64,000 nucleotides of DNA from contig JAQFVV010000458.1 in assembly GCA_028023455.1 (NCBI GenBank), positions 308,001-372,000 of the forward strand. Reading direction: 5' to 3'. The DNA is from Epiperipatus broadwayi (lineage: Eukaryota; Onychophora; Udeonychophora; Euonychophora; Peripatidae). Below, in pieces: positions 1 to 13,099 of the stretch. The translations under genes were made by a program, and so were the position numbers. A model generated the notes under the pieces. That model saw only the letters and a program-made list of their open reading frames with translations, was not told the DNA's origin and made no database searches. The stretch's first letter is position 1, and each line of letters opens with the position of its first letter.

Positions 1-3000
1 ATCTCATAATAACAGTTTTATTATTTATTGTTTTAAAAAGAGTACATTTCAATGGTCACATATTAGAATTTAGTTGATTTATATTCATTTCACCTGCATT
101 GTAATAAGACATATGCATCATTAATTCCTATTTATTTTAAGTATTTTTTATAATGTTTTGGGTAGAATAAAATATGCCCTTTCTACCTGCTGCATTATTA
201 GTTTATTATAAGATTATAAACTTAGATATACTTATGTGCTGGATAAATAAAATATTTATACATGAAGAAAATTTAAAATGCTTTAAAGAATGTTTTGTAT
301 GATAATTATTGGTCCCCTAAATATTGATATACTCAGTTTTATGTATTTGCTTTTCATATTTGATTGGAGCACAAAGTATCAAGAATAAAGTTATAAATAT
401 GATATAAAATGTTGTATTTATAATTTAAATAAATATTGCATATGAGAACTTTGGAAAACTTAGTATAATGGAATACTTAGTATAATTATTATTTTATGCT
501 AAATATAATGTGAACTTAAGATACAGCTAAAATATCTAAACTTGAGCTAGTATTTTAAGTTTTTAAGATATCTAAGCTTATGATATGAACCCTGAGAGAA
601 GAAGTTTCAGACCCCATAATTGTAACCTAATAAGAATATTCTATTAAGATAATTATTATTATTATTGTTATTAATTACATTCATTATCTGAGACTTACAT
701 TATAAAAAAAACCTCAGAGATTTATGAGTTTAAAGTGTGTTGAATAGAGATTTATCTACAGTCATTTGAGCGTTGTGTGCTCTCTCTTTCTCAAAACCCT
801 AGATATTTGTTGAGTGTACATTAATGGATTTTTGGCTTGCCCAATGTTGGTTCTCGATTGGTTATAAGGTGATGATCGATGGTAGGTTACAATATATATA
901 TATATAACTTACAGACAAAAGTTCAATCTTCTCTAATAAAATGAATTAATATATTTTTAACTGCAATGTTAATATGAATCTAAATGTAAATGAAGTGCTT
1001 ATAGACTTTGCCATAAAATGTTTTTTTCTTCTTCAAAATGACATTAAGTAGAAAGATTCAATTATGTATCAATAATCAAATTATTTATAAATAAGTCACA
1101 AACAGACAGGAAAATTTATAAAATTAAATGTGATAATTTTTGAAAATGACTAAAATAATTGTAAACATAAAATAACATCAACAATATATAGATATTCAAC
1201 TTAAAGATTGGCACAGATGTATTCTGATAAATATATATGTGCACCTGCACACAAATATATAAAACTGACTATATAATACTAAACATAACCATCATTATTT
1301 TCAATTGCTGTGAACTTACTGCAGAATGAAAATCTCTCTAAGTTTATTCCAATATATTCAATTCATAACTTCTGTAAACCTTATTTTACATATTTTGTAT
1401 ATGATCACTTAAAAATCTTTCAGGATTCAGTTCAGTAATTCAATTGTTTATCTATCTACTCAAGATTCTTTCAGTCTTTTAATTAATTCCCCCCAATAAT
1501 GCAGAGTTTGTTCACTCACAAGGCATTTTGTTTTTGATACCTGCTAGGTAATCATAACATAAATCTTAATCACAATCAACAAAAGAATATCTCTAAGTAA
1601 GAATGGGTAAACCCATTTACCAAAAAACGTTTTTCCACAAAGAAAGACATCTTTCACTTATATATTAGTTCTACCAATTGCATTCTATTCAAATTTAATT
1701 CCACTAAATGAAAAAAATTATTTCATTAATCCAAAAAGATGAATTTAAGTGTGAGAAATCCACAAATTCTTTCAATTATAATAAAATCATGGCATTATTT
1801 AAAGATTTTATATTTATGTCATGACAATCTCATTATTTTTTGTTACTACACACACACACACAAAAAAAAAATAAAATAAGGAAAAATAGATTTTTATCTA
1901 AATCTCCATTTGAAATCTTAACAAAAATTTAAGTTTTCAAAATAATCAAAAATGTGTATTTTTTTTAAAAAAAATTTTGAAAATGTGATCTCAAAATCTT
2001 TGATTTATTTAAACTTAAATGATATCATGTTAGAGAATAAAACTTTATTTAAGGCTGATCAGAGGATTTTATTTAGTTTCCTCCTAGCTGTGGACAATTG
2101 CATTTTTATTTAAATTCATGCATTAAAAATAATTATTATTGAGGAAAATTCAAAATTCTCTAACCCTAAAATGGCTTGTAATAAATAGTTTATTCATGAT
2201 ATTGTGATACAGCATATGAGCAAAATTTCATAGAAAAATAAAATATGTTAATTCATGCCAGATCACTTTACATGATAAGATGCCCGTTATCATTAGTAAA
2301 TCATCATAATTATAACAAATAATAATTATAATATAAAAGAGTTAAGCTTCCAGATTATTAGTAATCAGAAGTTAAAAATAGTTTTCAAGATTTAAAAAAT
2401 AAAAACCGCTGGAAAGAAAATACCAAGAATTCACAAGATTTAGAATATAATAAAAGTTGTGCAAAATTAAATTAACAAAGAAATTCTGTTTGTTTGTTTA
2501 TTTGGTCAAATCTTATAATCAATTTTTAAAGTCCCTTCTATCAAAAGGACTTTCTTCAAATTTTGCATATATCTTATGTATCTATGACAATGCAATATTT
2601 CAGAGTCAATCAATAAGTTACTAGTATAAGTATTTGCAGGCCAAATTTCAAATTGCATATGATATTGGTCCAGAAAGTTTTCAATAATAAATATTAGATA
2701 GTGGCATATTTTTTAAAAATATGCTTTCATTGAATTTCTTGTCAATAGAAAAAAATAAAATAAGGAAGAAATCTTAATTTCTCTTAATTATTTAACTAAA
2801 ATTTGTTTTTTAAAAAATACTGCCTTCATAAACAAAAAATAAATAAATATTGTAAATAATTTTTTATGTATGTGAATTTCATTTCAAATATTAGATATAT
2901 GGTGACATTGGATTAAAAAATAAAAAATAATATATATAAAAAATATTTTATAAAAAAACTTTAATTTAATGAATAATGCACTAAAAATCAAAAAAAATTT

Positions 3001-4811
3001 TTTTCTTCAACTGCAATTTGAGTTGTTATATTTAATATGAAATAAAAGAGTGACATCTACAAATAAATTATCATACAAAAGTTTTAATAAGAAAAAAGAA
3101 AATGTTATCATCATAATTCTCTTTTATCTGTAAAATATTCAATAATGAAAATAAAAAACAATCTCTCAAGCTCTTTTTTTTTTTTTTTTGGTCATGCTAA
3201 TATTTTAGAAATAATTAATATTTCATTCTGCTCCTTTGTGAAAAATATCAGAAGAAATACAATTTACATCAAAATCAGATAATGGAATATTTTGACAATG
3301 ATATTGTGAAAATAACAAAATGAACATTTGAAATCTTAAGTATTTTTACAACAATACTGAGTAAAAAAAATTATAGAAAAGATTTTTTCTCATTTAAAAA
3401 CTTGATTAGAGTGGCAACAATATAAATATAAAAACAAAAAAATATATATAAATAGAATCAAAAATGTAAAAACAACATCAGTAAACATAATTCTTATAGC
3501 ATAACTTAAAATAATATATGTTATCCTTTATGAACATCATTTTTATAAAATTAAACCATTTTTAAAAATAGAATCTAACAGAGGATGTCTTTAATTATTA
3601 AATTAAAAAATGTTTAAGAGATCCTATTAATATACATATTTAATTATATATATATATATAAAATGCCATTAATATATGTTTACACAAATATATCCAAATA
3701 CTTCATTTCACATTGGATAGCTCATTCATCTGCCAATGACCAAAAAGAATGGTTTATTCTGAAGTAGGTGAACAACATTCAAATTATAAATAGGCCTAAG
3801 ATTTCTTTTACAAGTAGTCAGGCCATAGTAAACCCAAACAGTCATTAAATGACTGTTAATAAATGGATTATTTAGCTATTCTTAGCTAAAGGGGGGATGA
3901 TGACCTTAATTCCCACCACTAAACAATTGGTAAGCCTAGTGAGAAATGTCTTCTCTGTCATTATTCTACACTGAAAATATGGTAAAGAGATTTTGTCTTC
4001 TAATGAGTTATTTAAATGTGGTTTTTACTTATGCACATCTTTAAGTAAATGAACTTTAATTATACTTAGAAATAATTAAATTAAACATAAAATATTTTAA
4101 TAAAATGTAATAAATAATATAAATACTTTACTTTCTCTGCAATGTTTTATTCACATAAAAAAAAAAAAGAAATGTTATTTTAGTAATTTAAATGTACAAT
4201 TATATATTTTCTATTTGCAATATTAATGGGATTTATGCAACTTAATAATTGCTGAGTACAGGCACCATGATTATTGCAGTCGTGGTAAAGGTGGTCAGTT
4301 AAGAAGAAATAACTATATCAATTTTGAGTAATGCTACAAAATAACAAGAGCAGCTGCCAAAATACTTGAACTTCAAGATTTGTTTAAAATTTCATTTAAC
4401 ACTCAATTTCATAAATAAAATGTCATAAAGTAAAATTTTATAATAAATCTCATAGAATATGCTAAAACATGTTAAACAAAATATGAATGTATTTAAAAAA
4501 ATATCATTTTAATAATTATTTTTACCCCCAACACCTAAAAATATATTAATTTGGTGATGACAAGGGAAGAAAGACATTTTAAAAAAAGGTTTAAAGTTAC
4601 TAATAAGTATATCCCAAATTTTAAAAACTTTAGTTTTTTCTCCACTCTTTTTACATTCATATTTCAAAAAACTTTTAAATACTTTTTTTTAAAAATTAAA
4701 TATTATGAAGATAAACTTGAAAAATTAATCTTCATTTTTTTTTAAGCTTATTGATATATTACATTAATTTGTTCAAAAGTTTAAAAATTCAATGAAATTA
4801 AAATTACTTAC
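1..4811. other. AT-rich non-coding DNA 3' of, or intronic to, the WD-repeat gene
   Basis: No supportable exon or gene. The WD-repeat reading frame at 4812-5005 ends in a splice donor, so its next exon should lie here or beyond the left edge, but I could not find one on the minus strand. A short CA run lies near 1849-1862. Two small hairpins sit close together: AACAGTCATT with its complement at about 3838-3858, and a TTAGCTA pair just downstream. The 3720-3960 stretch is less AT-rich than its surroundings and may be an old interspersed repeat. Confidence 0.6.
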
Positions 4812-5005
4812 CTAATGACTCCAGTATGACCCTCTGATTTCATCCAATCAAGAGTACTTAAACAATGCCCTTTATTGAGGTCCCAAAACTTAATTGTGCG
4901 ATCCAGGGAGCCACTAATTATTTTTTTGGCATCAAATTGCAAACAAGTAACAGCATCTTGGTGTCCATGTAAAGTCCTAATGCATACACCTTCAAGATTC
5001 CACAA
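4812..5005 (-). CDS. WD-repeat protein, third visible exon
   Basis: This exon encodes about 64 residues. On the minus strand it opens after a TTTTTACAG acceptor and ends ATTAG before a GTAAGT donor. It starts in phase 0 and ends two bases into a codon. It holds the WN end of one WD40 blade, then a full blade with GHQDAVTCLQFD, IISGSLDRTIKFWD and the GH dipeptide of the next (EGHTGVIR). Family knowledge: WD40 blades form a beta-propeller used for protein binding. The style (CLQFD, SGSxDxTIKxWD) resembles F-box/WD substrate receptors such as the FBXW7 and beta-TrCP groups, but no F-box exon is visible, so the subfamily is unproven. The next exon was not found. Confidence 0.9.
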
Positions 5006-5225
5006 CTGTAAAAAGAGGCAATAACTTTTACTTCTTTTATTTATAAATAAATGTTTAATTGCAGCAATAAATTTCCAGGTGTTAGTTATATTAATGCAAA
5101 AACCTCTAATATAATATTAATAGTAGAGAGTATTGTATCCATTTACACCTGCATTTAAAAGTTGGTTGCTCTAATTATTATACTACTAGAGCTGTATAAT
5201 TTGATATTTAAAAAATCTTAATAAC

Positions 5226-5240
5226 ACTGAAAAATGCACT
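5226..5240 (+). repeat. Left target-duplication-like repeat of the Penelope pair
   Basis: ACTGAAAAATGCACT, matched in the same orientation at 11378-11392. With the preceding AATAAC (AATAAT on the right) the match is about 21 bases with one mismatch. A T run follows here and A-rich sequence precedes the right copy, as expected if the insert between has outward-facing 3' tails. Confidence 0.6.
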
Positions 5241-6227
5241 TTTTTTTATAAATCTCATATAAATTCTAATGCAAATTTTTATACAATTCCCTTTATGTTT
5301 CTAAATATTTAATCATATAACCATTATTTTATATACATATAAAAATATATATTTTACATTATTATTCATAATCATATTTTATTTTTAACTGTATATCTTT
5401 ACATCTCTTATTTCCTAATTATTATTTTCTTATTATTTCTACTTCCTTTTTATTTCTTCTTCTATCCTATCTATCATTCCACATTATTCTTTAATATATC
5501 TCTATCATCTTTCTATTTTATTTTAATACCTATTAAACTAATTTCTTTTCTTCCTTTCTATTATTTATCAATATTTATTTTTTTATTAATAATTTTTATT
5601 TATTCCTATTCCTATTTTTATTAATTAGTCTCATTTTTAATTGACTTATTCATTTTAATCACCTTTTTATAACCTTCTTCCTTTTTGCATTTATAGGTGA
5701 TTCTTTTTTAAATTCTTTAATCTCTTTTTCATATATTCCTTTAATGTAACTCCCTCTATTATCAATTTCTTTGTAACTTTTTATTCTATTCTTTAAACTT
5801 TTTATTTTTACAAAACTTTACACATATATATTTATTTTCCTATTATTACTAATATTTCTATAAAAATGTCTTTACCCCAACCTCTATTTGGATTTGGTTT
5901 TATCTTCTTAATTAATATAGGTTCTTTTATTTTTCTAATCTCTTCTTTTATTAGTATAACCAATTGTTTTTATGCTATCTTTCTCAAATATATGTTGTTT
6001 CTATAGAATGCATATCAATTGGTGATTTTTTTTATTATACCTATGCTGAATCAATCTTGCATACATTGATTTTTTGTTTCTCTTACATATTTAGTTTTTA
6101 CCTTATTATTCTTACATGATCTACATTTCATCTCATATACTGCATTTATATGTTTTTCTATTCCTTTAATATATTTATTATCTAATATATCTATTATATT
6201 TCTGCTTTCTTATTTACTATCTTATAT
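5241..6227 (-). mobile_element. Penelope-like element, left copy, 3' portion (minus strand)
   Basis: The reverse complement of this stretch matches 10270-11377 with point changes and small indels, so it is one arm of a large inverted repeat. Read on the minus strand, fragments of a GIY-YIG endonuclease region appear: VYEMKCRSCKNN near 6115-6145, followed by YVRETK, then further on EPILIKKIKPN followed by NRGWG. This resembles the C-terminal endonuclease of Penelope-like retroelements. The reading frame is full of stops. The 3' end faces left, next to a T run and the target-like repeat. The element is 5' truncated, and its inner part continues at 9496-9884 beyond a nested insertion. Alternative: a GIY-YIG element from another group. 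Confidence 0.6.
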
Positions 6228-8345
6228 TGTACCGGTCAAAATTGTATATCCATGCAACAAGACCTAGAATCCGAGCAAAAGTATCTCAAACCTAGTCATG
6301 CCCGAGATACACAGGTCAGGAGCAATCGTGAATTCTAACCTATTTACCCATACCACATATCTATAACATTATAAATAATATTACCAGTGATACAGATGAA
6401 TTTATTCAATTCCTGACCCGGAGACACAGTGGAGAAACATGAGAACTCTAAAGATTAATGATGTAATGGCATGAATTAAGTAAATGGTCATAAGGATTAC
6501 TAATATAATTAAGACTACAAAAGGCTAACTAACAGGTACTAAATTTATCATTGTTTGACCTGGGTTTAAATCCTGTCTAGCAATGCTGAAATTATGATAA
6601 TTAAATTGTGGGATCTAAAGTGGATAATATAATGATTCAAACAAAAAGGATAACTAATAAAAAAAAATTGCAATTTAATAAAATAATAAATGATTACATA
6701 TAAATTATGATTACAGGTTGAGCGTATATCTACAATCAAAACATTTAACTTTACAGTTTTGTGTCAAAGACTCTTATGGTTATAATACATTCTGTTTGAG
6801 CTAACATATACATATAGATTGGGATGTACAGTACTCTGGTGCGGTTAATATGCCAATGCTTGTTTATAAACCCTTCATACTATCAAAACTGTATTAACAC
6901 TATTTGTAAAATATATAGAAGTAGAAGGATGAATGACTTAAATACATTGATATAACATCCCTCAATTAGTTACATTTTACTATTATTGTTTTCATGCCTA
7001 TACGGTCATGCAGCTATGATTGCAATTTATTGCATTTACATTTATGACTATGAGTACTATGATGATACACATTTTATAAAAGAGGTGAGTTAATTTAATA
7101 CGATCTTCAGTGAGACTAATTTGAAATCTGGTTACAATGTTTATTCAAGACAATTATTACGAATTATTCATGAATGTGGGATTCATTTATAAATAAAAAA
7201 ATGAGGCTCAAAAATGTGAGTGAGAGTCTTTAGAATCTTAAGATTTCCACATACACAGATAGAGCATAGGTTTAGATTGATTATAGCATTATGCAAATAT
7301 AATACCACATAGGCATACATTTAAATTTAAGAAATGGCGGTACTGACATGATAGCAGCTAGGCGTTCGATTCTCTTCTTTTCTCTGAGACAGCATTTCAA
7401 AACTGTAGAGAAAACATAAAACAAAACCCTCTATTCATTTCACAACAGTTTCTAAATAAGGAAATGGTCGGATGTCATGAAGGTCCGGTTGTTCGGGGAT
7501 CATCCTGACACAGAGCATACTTATACTAAATGAAGATTCCAGGATAACGCAAATATCCGTTCGTAGAAATGAGACATATATAAAATAGGTTCGGACTTCC
7601 GAATATCCCATCTGAGAAGCACCCAAACTTTTGGAAGACTAACCTATGTCAATAATGCAAAGGAAAAAGAGGACGACAATATAATTACCGCCTGCAATAA
7701 TTTGATATTTATTGCAATGATATGATTTAGTTTCTAAACCTGTGCTAAGCTGGGATTACATATATATTAATTACTAAATAACAAAACAATTCTGATTTTA
7801 AATACCCCCCCCCTCCTCTCATAATATCTGACAAAACAACAAATTTCATATTCATTTATTAGGTCGGGAGTACATTCGACCAAGAATGCTCTATGAGGGC
7901 ATGATTTTAACTAATTATAAACTATTCGAATGGCAGTCATGCAACCATTGAAATAACAATAATAAAAAAATAATTGATAGCATTAATAGTCAATATTAAA
8001 TTCACCCCATTGAGTGAGCTGGTAGATTCACTGTGCTCTACCAATAAATAAATTGATATTTCATAAGTATATACCTATTCTTTAAATGTCACTCAACCTG
8101 GTGAGCATATGCATTTATAATCAATAAACATGACATGGATGCTACCAACCCCGACAAAAAAAAAAGAGGTTTTTTTTTTACTTTATGGAGGGTGGACTCT
8201 CGAGGTTGAGTTTGATTGACATATTAATTCAAATTAGAAGTAAAATATAAAACATGAATTACTAACAATAATTAATAATTTTACATATGAAAATAAAAGA
8301 AACGAAAAATACAGAATGGTTTTAATTCAGAGAGAGTCGTTTACA
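6228..8345 (+). mobile_element. Long LTR of a TGTAAC-type element, nested in the Penelope copy
   Basis: The match between the Penelope arms stops at 6228 and resumes at 9496, so 6228-9495 is a later insertion. It opens TGTACC after TATAT. A TATA box, TTTATAAA at 6863-6870, lies +636 from the start; the intact LTR at 33716 has its TATA at +646. An AATAAA lies near 7192. TTTACA at 8340-8345, one spacer T and TGG copy the end layout of the 33716 LTR (GGTTACA, T, TGGCGC). Length is 2118 bases against 2062. An antisense open frame lies at 7435-7626. No second copy of this LTR is in the window, so the call rests on layout rather than a repeat pair. Confidence 0.5.
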
Positions 8346-9495
8346 TTGGTTAGATTACACGATGGGTCAAATGGCTTCACACCATTCCTAATTAGATCAA
8401 AAAACACATATATACATTAAGGCAGAGTAGACATTTGAATATTAAGTTTATGAACTAGTTTAACTAATCACAAGGTCTTTGGTGGCTGCAGTTATTGACT
8501 ACCTTTCAATGTTTTGGGGATCCGATGAATTGACAGGTCCTTGCTTGTATGCGGCAGTCTCTGGAATCCATGGGTATTAATCAATTTATCTGGTGGCAAG
8601 TAGCTTTTCTTCAGGGCTCACTATTTCTCCTAAAATTTAGGTAATTTATCAGTTGGTAGTAGTGAACGGCATTCTGGTGAGAAAATGATCTTGGAAAGAT
8701 CGGGAAAGGATGGTTTTATTCCCTCTACTCGAGCGTCATATTTAAATTCTGGGTGACGTGGAATACGTTGGCTGCTCATCTTTAAAAGAAAACTATTGTT
8801 TTTTTTTATATTAATTTTGGCCCTATTTATATTCTGCCAAATTATTCCAGGAATGCTTTTACGAGTTTTACCTGAGGCAATGTCCACAGATGCTTACCTC
8901 GCCTAATTGAATTAAACAAAACTATTCTTTTGTATTTTGTTAAGACAAGATGCAAGTAGTCAATAAGGTTTGAAAATATATTCAAATCTATTTCAAATTT
9001 TTGACATAGATCTGACTAGATAACTGGAACAAATAAAGTTTCCATTAGTGATTTTAAATCTAAAATTAAATATTTTTAATTGAAGAAAGCAATTATTATC
9101 ACATTCGAATAATGGATTGCTTCCGCCTAATTGTACTATATTTTCTAAGTGCTTTCTAGAACCTCGACATGTTGCATCATCTTTCTCACCTTTTATACAT
9201 AAAATAATAAAATCAAAATGAAATATATTATATAAAATATTTATAACGATATTAATATATATTACTATACATCCGTACCCATTACATATATATATATCAT
9301 AATTTTTGTTTTAAAAATATTTAACAAGAATTAATTCTATTAACTTAGCGTTTGTAAGTACACTTTGAGATCTATATACCTAATATACATATCAAGGAAA
9401 TGGGGTGGAATGACAGGTTTGAACCCTGCTGGATGGTTGGTTTATATGTTGGACCATGAAGCTCAATCTGAATCACAGATTGACCACTTCAATAG
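8346..9495 (+). mobile_element. Internal fragment of the nested LTR element
   Basis: A TGG at 8347 in primer-binding-site position follows the LTR-like end and one spacer T. The remaining ~1.15 kb shows no gag or pol. A minus-strand open frame at 8630-8887 (85 codons) has no recognised relatives. A tRNA-B-box-like GGTTTGAACCC sits near 9417-9427. The fragment ends where the Penelope arm resumes, so the right LTR is missing and the insertion is truncated or was rearranged. Confidence 0.4.
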
Positions 9496-9884
9496 TTAAT
9501 CACATTATATTTTTATTAATTTTTTAAATAATTTTATTAATGTTCTTTACTATATGTTTTAACCCATATATATTTATTATTCCACCTTTTTTACATTTTC
9601 ACTTTTCTTCTTTATTTTCTCCTTCATATCTTTCTTCTGATATTTTTACACTTTTCTCTATTATTTTATCTGCATATTCATTTTTTTAAAACTATTTAAC
9701 TATTAATTTATCTCTTTCTTATATTTTTCTTCATTTGAACAATAATTAATAGCTCTATAAACTCTTGAACTAATACCACTTATTTTACATTTATTATTGA
9801 CAATAGAATTCCAATTCATTATATTTATTATCTATATTCATTTTCTTATATATTGATGTTTCTATTCTAGATTTTCTTTTTTCA
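9496..9884 (-). mobile_element. Penelope-like element, left copy, inner portion
   Basis: The reverse complement of this block matches 9886-10270, meeting it at a CATATG centre near 9885. It completes the left arm interrupted at 6228: the right arm runs ATGTGATTAAATATAAGATAG without a break, whereas on the left the two halves of that string lie on either side of the nested insertion. No frame is intact. Confidence 0.65.
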
Positions 9885-9885
9885 T

Positions 9886-11377
9886 ATGGATATATTAAAA
9901 AAATCATTTGAAAAAGGAAAATGTAGAATAGAAACATCAGTATATAATAAAATGAATATAGATAATAATATAATGAATTGGAATTGTATTGTGGATAATA
10001 AATATAAAATAAATAGTATTAATTCAAGAGTTTATAGAAATATTAATTATTGTTCAAATGAAGAAGAATATAAGAAAAAGATAAAATTAATAGTTAGAGT
10101 TTAAAGAAAATGAATATCCAGAGAAAATAAGAGAGAAAAGTATAAAAATATCAGAAGAAAGATATAATAAAAAAGGATGAATATATAGGGGTTAAAACTT
10201 ATAGTAATAATATAGTAAAGAACATTAATAAAATTATTAAAAAAATTAACAAAAAATATAATAATGTGATTAAATATAAGATAGTAAATAAAAAAGGAGA
10301 ATTATAATGAATATATTATTAGATAATAAATGTATTAAAGGAATAGAAAAACATATAAATGGAATATAAGAGATAGAATGTAGATCATATAAGAATAATA
10401 AGGTAAGAACTAAATAAGTAAGAGAAACAAAAAAGTCAATGTATAGATTAAGCATAGATATGATAAAAAATCACCAATTTGTATGCAATCAATAGAAAAA
10501 GAACATATATTTGAGAAAGACAGCATAAAAATAATTGGTTATACTAATAAAAAAGATAGAAAAATAAAGAAGCTATATTAATTAAGAAGATAAAACCAAA
10601 TCTAAATAGAAGGGAGGGGGACATTATTTTTATAGAAATATTAGTAACAATAGAAAAATAATATATATATATAAAGTTTTGTAAAAATAGAAAGTTTAAA
10701 GAATAGGATAAAAAGTTAAAGAAAGTGATAATAGTGGAAGTTACATTAAAGGAGTATATGAAAAAGAGGCTAAAGAATTTAAAAAAGAATCAGTTATAAA
10801 TGTAAAAAGGAAGGTTATACAGAGGTGAGTAAAATGAATAAGTCAATCAATTAAAAATGAGATTAATTAATAAAGATAGGAATAGAAATAAATAAAAATT
10901 ATTAATAAAAGAATAAATATAGATAAATAATAGAAAGGAAGAAAAGAAATTAGATTAATAGCTATTAAAATAAAAAATAAAATAGAAAGGTGATAGATAT
11001 ATTAAAAAATAATGTAAAATGATAGATAGGATAGAAAAATAAATAAAAAATAAAAAGGAAGTAGAAATAATAAAGAAATAATAAGAAAATAATAATTAGG
11101 AAATAAGAAAGTAAAGGTTTATTGTTAAAAATAAAACATTATAAATAATAATGTAAAATATGTATTTTTATAAGTATATAAAATAATGATTATATATTTA
11201 AATGTTATAGCTCTCACGAAGATTGCAGGACAGTCGAAACTGTTAAAAAAATAAAAAAAGAATTATATAAAAATTTGCATTAGAGTGTATATGAGGAGAT
11301 TTATAAAAGAGTAATATATATGAATATATGAAAAAATGCAAAAAAAAAAAAAAATAAGGAGAAAATATAAGAATAAT
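9886..11377 (+). mobile_element. Penelope-like element, right copy (plus strand)
   Basis: This is the uninterrupted arm of the inverted pair. A short open stretch at 9886-10101 contains SRVYRNINYCSNEEEYKKK, which resembles the segment after the reverse-transcriptase core in Penelope/DIRS-like elements (a conserved C-S-N/D-E-E). Farther on, KEHIFEKDSIKIIGYTN then KDRKIKK resemble the region after a GIY-YIG core. Stops and frameshifts are frequent, and the reverse-transcriptase catalytic core is absent, so the copy is 5' truncated. An extra ~45-base block near 11210-11255 (GCAGGACAGTCGAAACTG) is missing from the left copy. The element ends in an A-rich tract before the target-like repeat. Confidence 0.6.
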
Positions 11378-11392
11378 ACTGAAAAATGCACT
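11378..11392 (+). repeat. Right target-duplication-like repeat of the Penelope pair
   Basis: Second copy of ACTGAAAAATGCACT, in the same orientation as 5226-5240. Direct repeats flanking an inverted pair suggest the whole head-to-head structure entered as a unit, before the LTR fragment nested in it. Confidence 0.6.
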
Positions 11393-13099
11393 AATTATTC
11401 ATTATTCATGGATATGTTAATTTTTATAACAGTATTTATTGAAAATGCATTTATTTATACAATTTGTAAATTGAAAGATAAAAATAATTACAATATTTAT
11501 ATACATATGTTATCAAAATTATTTAATAAAATCTGCATAAAATTATTTTTATAAAATTTTTGCCAATTTGGTTTTCTTGAAAATAAATATATAATAATAA
11601 TTATTAACATGGTTTTAAAGGATTGAAAAGCTTCTAGACTTTATAAAAATATTTTTTTGATCTATAATATTGAACACATCTAACTATCTATAAACATATA
11701 TGAATATATATTTATTGCAATGCCTTATAAAAATAAAGAATGAGGCAGAAGATATTTCAAATAATTTTCAAAATAGATATATCCAGTAGTTAAAATATCT
11801 AGTATTTTCAATGAGAAATAAAATTTTGGTTGCTATTCCAAAGAAAATATATACTGTTTTTTATTATTTTTAATATATGTTAATGATTTCTATTTCATAC
11901 AAACCTGATGCTTGAATCTGTGGGAGTAGTTTGTCTTGAGAATTAATCTATTACCACAAATAAACATAAGATGGCTTTCTGCTTACCTTCTCGAGAATTT
12001 TTAGTATGTGGTTCTTCTCTAAAACTCAATTAAAGTCTCTTATTAACTTTAAATAGGCTTCCTTCTCTGTCATATAATTAATCAGTTCTTCTCTTAATTT
12101 CTTTTACTATAATTAGATCACCTTATCTCTAAATATATCCTGAATTTTTTGCTTTATTATATATACACTTATTGCATTTATCAAATACATTCTATTTGTA
12201 TATATATTTTCAGACCGATCAATGAAGTATGGAGAGAAGAGATCGAAAATGAAATACATAGGTGAAAATAAATAGGTGTTACAGACATCATTGAAAGAAT
12301 TATTTGGTATTCAATATATCAAAAATCGAAAATAAAATTTAGATAATAAAACATTAAAAAATTTCTACGGCTGGGATAACATTCTTTTATAAATTTAAAA
12401 TATATTTTAATTAACATTTATATTCTTTTATACTTTTATTTTTATTATTCTACTAATGCCAACACAGCTAGTTGTTAATAAAATAAAGTGATTGTCTTAT
12501 TAATATTTATAACTAATCTCAAGTTTGAATATGAAAAGAGGAAGATAATTAGTGGTTCCGAAGGCAAAAAAGAATTTATAATTTGAAAGTTGAAAAATGC
12601 ATACAAACCATCTTCAACAACTGCTATTAACTAGTATGAATAAATATAACAGTCTCTGAAGCTTCTAATCTTCTGAGAAACATTTGAAAAAATGTTCATT
12701 CGCCAGTTCAGAAATGGCCGGATTTCAAGTCTACTCAGGACAAAAAAATATCATGTACTGATCACGTATTTAAAAAAAAGCATGTATAATGGTATAATAG
12801 AACTTACATCAAATAATTTCATGCTGACTTGGATGTATTCTGGAAAAACAATGTTTATTATGCCAATTGAGTAATCAGAGATGAGTTAACAATTCAACTT
12901 GTAAATATTTTCTGTGGGAACAAGGAAAATAAGAACTTTAAAAACAACTACAAAATTAGGCTTACTCTGAAAATAAATTGAAAAATATAAATGTGACTTT
13001 CTCATATTCTTGGATTAGCTAAAATATGCTGGATAACTTTGGAGAATTAAATGGCTGTGAGAGTATCTCGCCCTAAAATAATTTACAGCATAAAGAAAT
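11393..13099. other. Intronic AT-rich DNA
   Basis: No exon or recognisable element. The 60-codon open frame at 12692-12874 has no family resemblance and sits in degenerate A-rich sequence. Confidence 0.6.

Noticed and set aside
8630-8887. 85-codon minus-strand ORF as a host gene
   Set aside because: It lies in the nested LTR-element fragment and has no recognisable domain.
11210-11260. Hammerhead-like ribozyme near CAGGACAGTCGAAACTG in the Penelope copy
   Set aside because: The CTGATGA half of the hammerhead core is absent nearby, so the motif cannot be supported.
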